Origin: Undaria pinnatifida
Taxonomy: Eukaryota > Sar > Phaeophyceae > Laminariales > Alariaceae
Length of the DNA stretch: 64,000 nucleotides
NCBI GenBank assembly: GCA_012845835.1
Contig: JABAKD010000027.1
Location: 5,449,465 to 5,513,464, forward strand
Direction of reading: 5' to 3'
The notes under the pieces were generated by a model. The model did no database searches and was not told where the DNA came from. It saw nothing but the letters and a program-made list of their open reading frames with translations. Both the position numbers and the translations under genes were made by a program. Numbering within the stretch: the stretch's first letter is position 1; the number at the start of each line of letters is the position of its first letter. Shown in pieces: positions 53,795-64,000 of this stretch.

Positions 53795-56760
53795 AGGGGG
53801 TTTGGTTTGCTGATCGGTGTTAACATACAGCTGCGCCAGATATGATTTCGCTTCGCCGATCGCGGTTGATACACCGCTCTGTGGGTATACAGCCTCAACG
53901 GATACGCTTTTCGCGTTGCAGATCCTGGGTGATATGCCGCTCTGGTGGTCACGGCCGTGTCGTCCGGAAGTGCCTTCGGTTTGCAGCTCGATGTTGATAT
54001 ACGGCATGGCTAGCTTCGCCATATACGTTCGCGGCTGCGGCTGTGCCTGAGAGGGTTCGCATTGCTGATCGCTGTTGATGTACAGCTGCGCCAGATATGC
54101 TTTCGCTTTGCGGATCACGGTTGATGCACACGCTGTTGACATGCAGCTGCGCAATATATACTTTTGCTTTGCTGTTCGTGGTTGATATACCGCTCTGGTC
54201 GACACGGTCGTGTCGTGCGGGCTTTCGCTTTTGTTTTTCTGATCACTCTGATATGTAGCTGCGCCAATATGTTTTCGCTCTGCTGCACGCGGCTGACACA
54301 CCGCGCTGTTGATATACAGGTCGACGGATATCGATACCGCTGCTCTCTTGTCGTTCTGCCGACGCGCGTGGGTTACGGTTTGATAATGAGCGGGTGCTAC
54401 GACGCGGCAAGTTAACCTGTTTCTGCTGAGAGAGCTTGATATTCTGCGGAACGAGACGCGGATGAATTTATTGTTTACTTTCAAGCGTGCGTTGCAGGAC
54501 ATTGTGCCCAAAGCCAACACCCTCAATCATCGCTTTGCTGATCGCGGTCAATGTACCGCTATGGCTGCTCGTTGTGCACATACGACTGTGCCAATAGTAG
54601 TTTCGTTTTGCTCATTGGTTATGCCGCTGTGGAGATATGAATCCATCACAGGCCCTGCCGTGCCAAATGTGCTATCGATCTGTTGATCGCTTTTTACGTA
54701 CAGCTTTGCCAGATATATTTCACCTTTCTTTCCTGATCTTGGTCGATATACCGCTCTGGTCGACACGACTGTGTCGTCCAGAAGGGCCTTCGCTTTGCTG
54801 CTCGTTGAACATTGATATATGGCTCTGCCAGGTTAGTATTTTCGCTTTGCTGATTGGCTAGGCCGCTCGCCGACACGGCTGTATTATGGTTGCTACGAGT
54901 ACTGCTCTGGTCGCTTGCAATATATATTGCTATCACACGCACGGCGGTGCCAACGACCTCTGCTTTGCTGATCTCGGCGCCATTGGGCAGCGGCGTTTGT
55001 TTCGCCAATCTCGGCACGCCGTGCTGTAACCTCGCTTGTTGCTGGTTGGTTACGGTTGGTACACCGCTATCGCCGGCAAGGAGCTTCCGGAGATATTTTT
55101 TTTATTGCTGTGGTTATCCAGATGTTGACGGTTCTCTTCGTGGCTACTACTACTGCTGCTTCGCGGCTCACGGTTGAGATACAGTTATGGCTGACATGGG
55201 TCAGAGTTGCGACCGCTTTACCGCTCTTTACTATCGATAAAGTTCATGCTGATGCAGTTGGTCTGAGGTGGCTTCGTGTTTCGCATATTATTGTGTTGCG
55301 GTTGTTACCACAGCTGTGGTTAATGTAGATCACAGTTGATATACGGTTATTACCGGCACGGTGGTACCAGATGATTTTGCTTTGCGGATTGCAGTGGGTA
55401 CTAACCCTATTGGGACTTCAGAGGGCAACGTTGACGAATATAACGGACGATTGCAGGGTCAGCTACACGACGTTACACGGGTTGCTAACTTAAGGGGTGG
55501 GGACTTTAAGGTGCGACTCCAACGCAAAGAGCTGCACGATGCGCGCGTGGCATGGACCATCGTGTGCTGCGCACTCTTGCCATGACAATGACCGCATTTT
55601 TTACTTACTTTATCGCTATGCGTGGGCCCCAAAAAGGGTCCGTGAGGGTATACAGCCGTCGCTGACACGGCTGTGTGGTATGCAACCATCATTGACAGTG
55701 CTGCTGTCCCAGAGGTGGTTTCGCTTTGCTGAACATTCTTGATATACAGCTGTGCTATGTTTTGGCTTCGCGGGTCGCTGCTAATATGCAGCTATTCCCC
55801 ACACAGATTTGTTTTCGCTGTTTCCGCGCTAGTCGCCGTTGATAGTCGCTAGTGGCTGTTGTTGATATACAGCGGTTGATGCCACGGCTGTCATGGCGGC
55901 TACTTCGCTGATTTCTGCTTATACACGATAATCTCCGGCGTGGCCTATCGGCTGTTGCTTCCATGACCGATGCTGATATACAACAATCTCCGGGGCGGCT
56001 ATGCCTGAGCTGCTTTGCGTCGCTACTCGTGGTTGGTATGCCGTTGCTGACGTGGCTGGGGTGTGATTGCTGTGGCTTCGCTGGCCGCTGTCGGTATACA
56101 GCAATCACGGGCACGGTTGTGCCATAGGCTCTATTTCGCTGACCTCGGCGCGGCAGTGCCAGGGGCTTCTGGTTCGCGGATCTCGGCACGGCAGTGGGGC
56201 CGTCAGTTTTGTTGCTGATCTCTGTAGATATACAGATATGGCTGACAAGGCTGTGTTATCTCTGAGTCGTAGCGGTTGATAGCTGCTGGGTGCTGTTGAT
56301 ATTTATGCAATCGATGGTGCGTCTGGGTTCATAGTTTCCGCTGCTTCGCAGATTGCGGTTGATATACCATCATCGCTGGCGCGGCGGTGCCAGGGATGTT
56401 TTTGCCTTGCTGCCTACTGCTCTTACAGAGATATTTACGCCGGTATTTCGTTGCTGCTGTTGCTTCGCGGATCGCAAGTCGCGGCTGCCATACCGCTCGC
56501 TACTATTAATACACAATTCGTTCTTACGCAGTTTTATCATAGGTGATTGCGTGGGTCGCTGGTGGCGATGGTTACACATCGATGGGCAATGCGCTGACTA
56601 CGTGGTTGCAGTTGATACGGCGTATGTTAGATACCGGTACCGCTGCGCCCTTACCTTCCTACCGACGCGCGGGGGTTGCGATTTGACATTGGGCGGGCGT
56701 CGCGGTGTAACGAGTAAAACCCGCTGCTGCTGCAAGGACTCGAGACGCTAACCACAGCTC
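53795..56760. repeat. Satellite-like array, right part (more degenerate)
   Basis: Continues the left array: CAGCTGCGCCAGATATG, GTCGACACGG near 54,200 and 54,760, GTTGATATAC throughout. From about 55,000 the units decay and only words like GATATACAGC, GGCACGG and CTTCGC persist. The array is interrupted by copia 2, not ended by it. Confidence 0.75.
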
Positions 56761-58090
56761 GTCGGCACCCCCGTACAGCTAACTCTCGACGGCTCCATCC
56801 CCGGGTCCCCATCCGTTTGATACGGGGGTACAGGCACCGGCAGGGGTGTAAGCCGCGACGGGTGGGTGGGCGCTTTGCTAGGCCAGCAGCCCCCCGCCCC
56901 GATCAAGGCGGTGGGGGAAAGGCACGCAACTGCCGCGCGCCAGGGGAGTTGGAGGTCGGGGCGGCGTGGGGGTCGCCGGGGAGGCGGCGGCGCGGCCTAC
57001 TCGCGTCCCCTGCTATTCCGGTCCTTCGCCTCGTGCACGCCACGATATGGTAATCATTTAAATAAAGTATGGGTGAGACTACGATCCCAGTCCGGTAAAC
57101 GATGAAGAGTGTAAAAACCAATGGAAGTATGGGTAGGCCCACCGCTGGGGAAGGAGGCCTCATCCAATCCAACACTTACTCTAAATGATCGGTGAAGCCG
57201 CAGAAGAATACTACAGTATAAAAATTGTGAACACAAACAAGATATTTACTGAAAAAACAGGGAAAACGAAGGCACTACCAGCCGCCAGGAGAGGCAAGGT
57301 GTACACACACGGCATGGGCTTAAGCTTGTGGCCTGCAGCAGCTGTTCGGTATACTTCAACAAACAAGGGGAAGCCGGGCTCGAGCCGTGCCTTTGGCGCA
57401 ACCTTGGGTTGCGGAGTAAGGGGTGCAGTTAGGGCTAACATAATATACATATGACGGAAGGGTTGGGTTGGGTTTGTGTGGAACGAGGAGCAACCCCCCC
57501 CCGGCATAATGATGAGCACTGAGCTTGCTGTGTGTGCGCGCCCTCGTCGGTGTAATGTGGCAAAAGGTAGTACCTCTGCTCCTGGCTCGAGAACACGGGC
57601 GCCGGTCCGCTCTACGTGGCTACAGCTGTGTTCTCCGCTCCCATAAAAAAAGTATTAGACGCCAAACGTAGCACTTGAGACCAAAGGCACCGTATGGGGG
57701 GTAACTCCATTTTCATTCCGACCCGCGGAACAAGCAATTAGGTATGGGGATGCTTAGCTAAGAGAGAAACTTCAAATTCCCCTCCTGTCGGAACCAACTG
57801 CTCTTGCGCGATAGTTGAGTCTTCGGCAACAGCCAGCCTTGTTTTGGTTGTTGCATTACGTCCAGCCTTCTTAGTACCGAGCACAGCACTTCAAATTCGT
57901 GTGTACGAGCCAACCCACCAACAGCAATACAGTTGTAACGCAACATTAGACTAGTCTTTGTACGACTGCAAAATCGTGATGCCACACTAATCTCAAGTGT
58001 TTGGCCCCCAAAACGTGGTTGTCGTTCAATGAAGGGGTTTAGCAGCAAACCTCGCGAGCCGTGTCTTCTTCCTAGCTCTACTATTAGCTG
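56761..58090. other. Intergenic DNA and dynein 3' flank
   Basis: GC-rich 56,880-57,010 opens artefactual frames on both strands. 57,000-58,096 holds short frames without domains. No clear AATAAA polyadenylation word is seen on the minus strand just after the dynein stop. Confidence 0.3.
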
Positions 58091-58096
58091 TTATCT

Positions 58097-58273
58097 TTAG
58101 TCGGTGTTGCACAAGAGCGCGGTCCCCCTCAGGGTCCAGAATTGCGGGTTTTTCTCCATTGTGCACTTGAGGTTCACCATGAAGATAATGTAGCGATCGG
58201 TCCTGGCCGAGTACTTGTAGCAGGGGCACTCGAACGGCCCATGAGCGCCGAACATCTCCCGCTTCACCTTGAC
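58097..58273 (-). CDS. Dynein heavy chain last exon (C)
   Basis: Begins after TTTTCTACCAG at the 3' splice site, reads VKVKREMFGAHGPFECPCYK and onward, and ends LLCNTD-stop (TAA 58,097-58,099). 58 residues. Confidence 0.9.
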   Translation of the reverse strand, partial: VKVKREMFGAHGPFECPCYKYSARTDRYIIFMVNLKCTMEKNPQFWTLRGTALLCNTD

Positions 58274-61200
58274 CTGGTAGAAAACATCAGGGAACAGCAT
58301 ACATTATTATGCTGCTGGAGCTGCGAGCACCTTTCAAGGAGAGGGCGGTGAACAGGCGCGTGCCATTACAGGGGTACCACATGTTTGGGCCTAAATATCT
58401 CTGTGTTAAGGTATTGGTGGGGTATTAGTCCGTTTGACCACTTGCACAGGTTAACCTAATAGCTTACCCAAACTAAGCCTTATAACACTCTCCCCCCCTG
58501 AAACGGCGGGATAGCAGGTCGGCCGGATATACGGGCGGACCTGTCAATATATCCAAGCCGTTTCACTTCCTGGGTATACCGGGGAGAGTATTTTTCAAGT
58601 TCGCCATGGGGAAATCTGAAAAAGTTTATTACGGCGGATGTGGGGATCGAACCCACGACCCAAAAACCCATGGTCTGTCGACGACGCCATTTGTTATGGT
58701 ATTAGTGGGGTATTAGTCCGTTTGACCACTTGCACAGGTTAACCTAATAGCTTACCCAAACTAAGCCTTATAACATCTGACTGTCGGGCCCCCCCACTTG
58801 ATAGCCAACTAGAATAACAAACTACAAACTACAAACTACAAACTACAAAATATGTATGTCTGGTGCAGATGTTCCCCTTCGGGGCGGGCGTGACTTGATA
58901 TCCCGGGGGCGTCGCGATTAATTGCAGAAACGGGGGAACACAGGGGCGTTCCAATGACGATATGTAGAGGCAGGTATGCTGCTACTGCTTTTGCTGCTGC
59001 TGTAGTCTATGCTTCGTCTGTCTGGTATGATGCCCGACCATGCCAAAATAAAGAAGTGCGTACCTGGTATCTAGTCTAATACAAGAGCTTATCTAGTACG
59101 AGTGAGTGACCAGCGTGGAACCTGCCTATTAGACTAAGAGTAGAGAAACCTGTAAAGGGTGGCCTGTGTCTCTAACAGCCCCTTAATCTTACTATATTTA
59201 CATGCGCCGGAGTAGAAATATGGTTGGGGTCCCGTTTGTGTTTCACGAAATTGTTACTTGATGTATACCGAGGCCATGGGGTTGTTCACATCATACGAGT
59301 GTACTTTCATATTGTATTCTCTATGGTGTATGTTATTTTTACACAGCTTCTCAAGTGAACAGCCTCAGAAAAAGGATGTGTACTCCTGACGTACCTTGCG
59401 TTGCTAGCGCGAGAGTCCTTGGTCCTCGCTTCAAAAACGGACCGCAAACTAGGCACTCTGTTGGCGCAGCGTGTCAAGCAATTTCGCGGCGGCGTATATA
59501 TCGCGAAACAGGATACAGCGGGTAACCCAATCTAAGAGCGCCCGGGATAAGAGCATTCGGGACTTAACAGCGGTCAATTAGGCAGGTCCCAGTTCTTCTG
59601 AAAACTATACATTTCCCACTACAGATAGGATCAATGGGTAGTTAAGAACGCTTGTTTCGGCTTGTCACCGGGCGTTCTGAAGTTGGGGCATCCACTGTAG
59701 AACATCCACTCGCGGTAGTGGCCCTGAGCCACGGAAAAAGCGGCCCCACAAAATGACCAGTAGTTACTAGTGCAATTGTACCGTAGCCTTGTTCGCTGGC
59801 ATACATTATAGTCCGGGGACGCACCTGGTCGCTCTTTGTGTTGGCGCTGACAAACAACACGGGGAGTGAGACGAATAGCTTCTTCGGTTCTGACTCCACC
59901 ATCACCCCTTCTTGCTTAGACCACGCCGCGCCATCGAGGAAGAGGCCGTGAATGTATACTCCCTCCGCAGGGGGCGATCGGACCTGGTCGTCAGAAAGTA
60001 GAAGCACGGGTCAGCAAGGATATAGCGTTGCGATACATATCGTTCCAGGTCGAGTGAAACGCATTGACCCATTTGAGACTCAAGCGGGGAAAAGCACCTT
60101 GTAATGTCGAAAACAAATGACGAACGATTACAGCATCGATCACACGGACCAGCAAGGTTTCCAGGGGAGGGGGTGAACGTGTCGAACTGCAATGTGGGAA
60201 GGGTGTTAGGCCCGTGTGCAGTATCGTGATAATCTTCTGCTGCACACTCTTCCTAAAGGTTTTATTTCAATACGTCGCACTCTTCGCTTTCTGCTCGGGA
60301 AACATGGATCCCCGACGAACTAAAGTTCGACTACAACACAAGTTTCGGCGTAGGCGTCGTTTGGAGAGGAAAACTTATCCCCCCCGAAGCTGATGAAAAT
60401 GGCTGCCGGTAATCCCCTCAGTAAATCGGGAACCAAGGTGTGCCTGCTCGCTCCGGCCCGTTTCACAACACTTGTCTGTATGCTCTAAACCCGAAAGGGT
60501 GTACATACCGCCGTTCGCTTGAACACGAAGCGCTACGTGGTGTTGGGTCGATCCGAGGTCAACGTCCAAAGATATGAACATCCTAGCCTTCGGGACCTTC
60601 AACCCAGGGAGACACGACACCTCTTGCCGAGTAACGCTACACCCCCGGCCGCTAGGAACACTCAAAGCGCCATGACAAGATACTGGCGAATGCTCCGACA
60701 GGGATAGCATCTACTTGTTCCGATGGACCTTTGCTTGAGAAGCCCTGCACCCCACCTAGAGGTGACCCTAAGAAAACGGAAAGCGCCGCCAGGTGAACAA
60801 TCCCACGGTCTAAGCGTGTAGACTACCCAGCCATCAATTCAGCGAAACGCAAACGATACACCAACAACGGTACTGGGTGCGAGTGTTGCCGTAGTCGTTA
60901 GTTGGCTACTACTGTCAGCAGTCAGATGAGGAGCTCCGTCAGTCACAGGTGTTCTTGCCACAGAGTGCTACCTCTATTTCGTCGCTCGAGTCTACCGCAG
61001 TGCTATGATCAGACCCGCACGGCACCTGTGGCTGCCAACCTGTGCTACGACAGCGGAGGCACTTTGTGGGCCAAAATGTTGCTACCGGACGGAGCTCCTT
61101 AACCCCTTTAGAGCCCCCGAACCCCTCCCAATACTAAATCCAAGTAATTTTGTCCCCAAAAAGGGTTTCCAGTTGTAAAGGGGTTAAATGCACAACAACT

Positions 61201-62511
61201 ACCCAATATCGCTGGGATGTGCATTCTAGTTCTTCTATTAATTATTCGCGAGATACTTACTGCTGCTGTAGAGCTAGCGGTAAGCCAAAGGACAAGGGAT
61301 GATGTATCGGGTTCCACTTTCATGCTGTTGAGTGAATCTTTGTTTTTGGGTGACGTACTGAGTTCCCCGAGTGGGTAGCCTCATGAAAACTATTAGTAGG
61401 TGTACCCGCTACATAGCATGCGTCATCGAATCACCTGTTCCTTCCGTCCGTTCGTAAAAAGTGACGTCGGTATCACACGTGCATTCGTATTTATCGCAAA
61501 CAGCGTTTGGCATTCCCACGGTCATCGGTTGGCATCGATTTTGTATATTTTACTGTAGTGCTTGCACTGTGAGCAGAATGACCGCATCTGTGACAGGTGA
61601 AATCGTTGGGATGCCAAGTTTGGTTCATCAAAATATTCACTTTACGACAGTGCCTAGTAGTAGAGCGTAAGGTTACGGGATTGCACATACACCGGGCTCT
61701 CGTCGACGCCCGTATGAACATCGTCTCCTCCGTTTATGTCGGCTTTGTCTTGGTCATGGACGGGTGTTGGCCGAGGCCGAGACTCTTTTGTTCTTTCGTA
61801 CATATGGCAAGGAGGTGCCTTCACAAACCTCTCTCGCGTTAAGCGAGGGGAGGTTTGATTGAAGAGTGATCTGAGGGAGCTTGGGTCGTTCTCTTAGAGG
61901 ACCCTGGGGTCCCGGTTGCATTCTGGGTTGATATTGCCAAACGTCAAATATTATGGAGATCCATTATTGATGGAAGGCCTCATAGACCCGGCGTTGGTTA
62001 ACGCGTCTTTATGGTTGGCATGCGTGATGGGAGACTGGTTGGTGCGGTATCTACGTACCCTGTCTTCCACAGGATTCCACTACCATATTGTGTGAAGGCT
62101 AGTTTTGGGGGTTAGGTATAGAGCTGCTGGAGTCAGGAGCCTCGGAGAGTTTAGGTACACCCGTTACCGTATCGTGCGTCGTTGATTACCTCTTTCATCC
62201 GCCCGTACGAGGTGACCTTGGTGAATACCTGGTATCATACGTGTCTTCGTTTTCATCGCGAAGAGGGCTCACCATTCCCACTGCTCATCGTCAATTTACA
62301 TCCAGTTTTGCGAACTACTGCGTAAGGGTGCTGTGAGTCGAGCGACACCTCGTGCGCAACCACAAACCTGAACAGACAGGTGTATCGATTAATTTACCTG
62401 TTCCATCCGTTCGTACGAGGTGACCTCGGTGTGGTACACCACGTCGTCTAGAGCCCACTTTTCTGCCTTGTGCTTTCGGGTAACCTCCTGCTTCATTGCC
62501 GTCAGCATACC
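58097..62511 (-). CDS. Dynein heavy chain, C-terminal exons (partial gene)
   Basis: Three minus-strand coding exons, all phase 0 with AG/GT borders: 62,511-62,398, 59,983-59,825 and 58,273-58,097. Joined, they give 149 residues of the C-terminal domain of an axonemal-type dynein heavy chain, with MLTAMKQEVTRKHK and WALDDVVYHTEVT (exon A), PPAEGVYIHGLFLDGAAW (exon B), and RTDRYIIFMVNL, FWTLRGTALLC and a TAA stop (exon C). The protein is a microtubule motor of cilia and flagella. The C-terminal domain caps the AAA+ ring and adjusts motor activity. The outer-arm type is my guess from the RTDRY and LRGTALLC ending. Upstream exons lie past the right edge; none is visible in 62,512-64,000. Confidence 0.88.
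58404..58487 (-). repeat. TRIM 2 3' LTR (left copy)
   Basis: 84 bp, from TGTTAAGGTATTGG to TATAACA. On the minus strand it follows the polypurine tract at 58,488-58,500. Confidence 0.85.
58633..58690 (-). other. tRNA-like 3' half inside TRIM 2
   Basis: Minus strand: GTGGGTTCGATCCCCAC, a perfect T arm (5-bp stem, 7-base loop with a Pol III B box), then ATCCGCC like an acceptor 3' strand. Fifteen bases on is CTTTTTC, a Pol III terminator word. Upstream, TCGTCGACAGACCATGGG can be read as a disturbed Ser(CGA) anticodon arm with a long variable arm. The same block is at 6,088-6,141. No 5' acceptor half was found, so it is not a functional tRNA gene. Confidence 0.5.
58692..58775 (-). repeat. TRIM 2 5' LTR (right copy)
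   Basis: 84 bp, from TGTTATGGTATTAG to TATAACA, equal in length to the left copy. Confidence 0.85.
59825..59983 (-). CDS. Dynein heavy chain exon B
   Basis: Acceptor TGACGACCAG; 53 codons from VRSPPAEGVYIHG to ANTKSDQ; donor GTGCGT. It carries the EGVY.HGL.L.GA.W signature of dynein heavy chain C-termini. Confidence 0.9.
61430..61540 (-). repeat. SINE-body fragment with exon A-like end, copy 1
   Basis: Minus strand: CGTGGGAATGCCAAACGCTG, GCGATAAATACGAATGCACG (SINE body), then GACGTCACTTTTTACGAACG and GGAACAGGTGATTC, resembling the last 30 bases of exon A plus its donor. Confidence 0.45.
62179..62335 (-). repeat. SINE-body fragment with exon A-like end, copy 2
   Basis: Minus strand: GCAGTGGGAATGGTGAGCCC, GCGATGAAAACGAAGACACG, then AAGGTCACCTCGTACGGGCG and GAGGTAATCAACG, again like the end of exon A and its donor. 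Downstream words CGGGTGTACCTA are shared with copy 1. Confidence 0.5.
62398..62511 (-). CDS. Dynein heavy chain exon A
   Basis: Acceptor CCTTTTTTCAG; 38 codons GMLTAMKQEVTRKHK to SYERMEQ; donor GTAAAT. It corresponds to the segment after the FFNPQ region of dynein C-termini, which must be in an upstream exon outside the window. Confidence 0.88.
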
Positions 62512-64000
62512 CTGAAAAAAGGAATAATGGGGAAAAACCAAACGTTCGAAGGTAAGCCGACAGGCAGTTACTGTCACCTGGTATACGGTAAATAAATACC
62601 CTGTACCTAATAAGAAACAAGGTAATAAGAAAGACAGTCTTATATTCATATGAATATAAGAAATCCGGGAGCGGTTATTATACTGAAGTTAGTGTGGAAG
62701 ACACCCTCTCCCAAATAAGAAACTCAGCTGAATCAGCCTATCTGCTTCTTGTTGCGAGTCCTGTACTGTATCTCGTCTCCGGGTCTCGTAGCTTGTGATC
62801 GGAGCTCGAAAGCTTCTTAGATTATGGCGATCAATTGTTGTGGGGACGATGTTAAACTCGGTAGCGAGGGGTTATGGCTGGGGGAAACTCATTAGACCAT
62901 GACTTCGGGGTGCTTTGCCCGAGTACCGCCACCGACGGCTACAGGGTTGGACTCGTTTCAGCATACACTTGTGCGTACCACCCACCTATAAATTGGAACG
63001 AAGCTACAAAAGGATTGGAAAATAAAGGTGGTGCGCCATCACGTGTCTACATTAGCGACTCTCTCGTGACTCGGAGCTTGCAAGGCGCGTTTGTTTAACA
63101 GTGTTGTGACTTGCCTCCAGTATCGACGACGTCAAGTGTAAAGTTTTTTTCGTACGGGCGCAAGTTGTCGGTTCTGGGCAGTCCACCTCCCCCCTTAAGT
63201 TCATGGTATATAATTCATCTCCACGCATAACTCAAGATCACAACATAAGACAGAAAAGGCAGAATATGGCAATAAGTAGATAGGGGAGGGTGGTGCTCAA
63301 CGCGCCTTACGAGAATCCCCTATGGTATCGACTGCCTGTGAGGGTCTTGACGTTACGCGTCGTACGAACTCTAAAAATGGTCGACCTACAGTAGTTCCAT
63401 ATATTTGGAGCTACGCTGGCCGTATGACAATCTACGAAATTCAGCAATTTTTCAATGTATAGCTACGTATGCCGCGCGGCACTCGATACGATGACGGTCA
63501 CGTATGCTATCTAAAACCTCAACCTAGCTTCATACGAAGCATATCTATATAAGCACTATATGTGTAACTCGTGGTGTGAAAACTCTGAGGGCGGTCGTTA
63601 GATGGCTTCCCCTTGTATTTAGTGTGCATCCTCACACCTCGTGCGAGAGCGACATAATAAGAGCATCGCAAGCATTAACGTCGGCGGCATAGGCTTGACA
63701 GTCATCTATACAGACATCTATGCAGACAGACAGAAAATCAGCGTACAAGGACATAGATACACAGGCGAAACATTTTGGGGCAGAAACATTTCTAAATGCC
63801 GGCAACACTCCCCAACTAACGTACTTTGTCCCATATAGGTGCGATGGAGTGTCAGCTGCATTTCAAAACATCATTAGTAAGTACAGGTATACATCTACAA
63901 TAATAGGCTTGTTGATCGGGTTGATCGTGGTTCTTCCTAAAAGTCAGTGTAGAGCTGCTCAGGCAATGAGCCCCCAAACAACCATGTATGTCACCCATAC
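62512..64000 (-). other. Probable dynein intron, continuing off the right edge
   Basis: No dynein-like exon was found by reading all minus frames. A partial repeat X word (GTAGCTTGTGATCGGAGCTC) is at 62,788. Short frames at 62,874-63,098 and 63,641-63,838 are unsupported. Confidence 0.4.

Larger units (their letters stand above)
58404..58775 (-). mobile_element. TRIM 2, 372-bp miniature LTR element in an intron
   Basis: Two 84-bp LTRs (58,404-58,487 and 58,692-58,775) differ by about two bases and have TGTTA/TAACA ends. Flanking TCTG on both sides (58,400-58,403; 58,776-58,779) fits a 4-bp target duplication. On minus: 5' LTR (right), AA, PBS TGGCGTCGTCGACAGACC, about 200 bp of interior, polypurine CAGGGGGGGAGAG, 3' LTR (left). 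No coding capacity. It shares interior, PBS and PPT with TRIM 1. Confidence 0.88.
58274..59824 (-). other. Dynein last intron, 1,551 bp, carrying TRIM 2
   Basis: GTGCGT donor and CTACCAG acceptor. It contains TRIM 2, a four-copy CAAACTA tandem at 58,818-58,848 and otherwise unremarkable DNA. Confidence 0.85.
59984..62397 (-). other. Dynein penultimate intron, 2,414 bp
   Basis: GTAAAT donor and GACCAG acceptor. Contains SINE-body fragments joined to exon A-like ends near 61,437 and 62,185. Hypothetical frames inside (for example 60,375-60,710 minus) have no dynein similarity and no known domain. Confidence 0.8.

Noticed and set aside
60375-60710. 111-codon minus frame inside the dynein intron
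   Set aside because: No dynein similarity and the flanking exons already join in phase without it.

Overview
The window looks like nuclear DNA of a flagellate-bearing stramenopile, most likely a brown alga or close relative. Three things point there. First, a giant gene is built only of EsV-1-7 cysteine/histidine motifs (C-X4-C-X15-16-C-X2-H-X12), a domain known mainly from brown algae and their phaeoviruses. Second, the spliced 3' end of an axonemal-type dynein heavy chain gene has kilobase introns with GT-AG borders. Third, the rest is dominated by eukaryotic retroelements. There are no bacterial operons, ribosome binding sites, rRNA genes or CRISPR arrays. All calls come from reading the sequence; no database search was run.

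Layout. 1-14,990 is gene-poor repeat DNA: tRNA-derived SINEs of two families, a TTG microsatellite, a complete miniature LTR element (TRIM 1, 5,439-6,414) with a 4-bp target duplication, AT-rich duplicated blocks and a C-rich repeat family. 14,990-16,400 is a cluster of inverted repeats made partly of LINE 3' ends. 16,784-20,506 (minus) holds a nearly whole APE-endonuclease/RT LINE with three apparent lesions and an N-terminal PAM2-like motif. 20,700-34,000 carries small dispersed repeats: two inverted copies of a fold-back element, a 744-bp element with 23-bp perfect inverted termini, SINEs and a decayed LINE piece.

35,562-38,909 (plus) is the main host-type gene: one intronless reading frame of 1,115 codons with 28 EsV-1-7 units, showing a 450-bp block of four units present three times in tandem. 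40,490-42,660 carries two more copies of the C/G-rich family. 42,686-46,841 is a Ty1/copia element (copia 1) cut off after integrase. 46,842-56,760 is a degenerate satellite-like array (period about 178 bp, with 258-bp variants). It is interrupted by a young, complete copia insertion (copia 2, 48,870-53,794; two 531-bp LTRs, AGGGG target duplication). Copia 2 has lost zinc knuckle, protease and integrase core through a deletion sealed with an inverted 67-bp filler.

58,097-62,511 (minus) holds the last three coding exons of a dynein heavy chain. The final intron carries a second TRIM (58,404-58,775) with 84-bp LTRs, and the preceding intron carries two SINE-linked echoes of an exon end. The gene continues beyond the right edge.

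How it fits together: only two genes have a clear cellular role, the EsV-1-7 repeat protein and the dynein motor. The rest is transposon and satellite DNA. The LINE is the plausible source of machinery for the SINEs, and full copia relatives elsewhere in the genome would be needed to mobilise the deleted copia element and the TRIMs.
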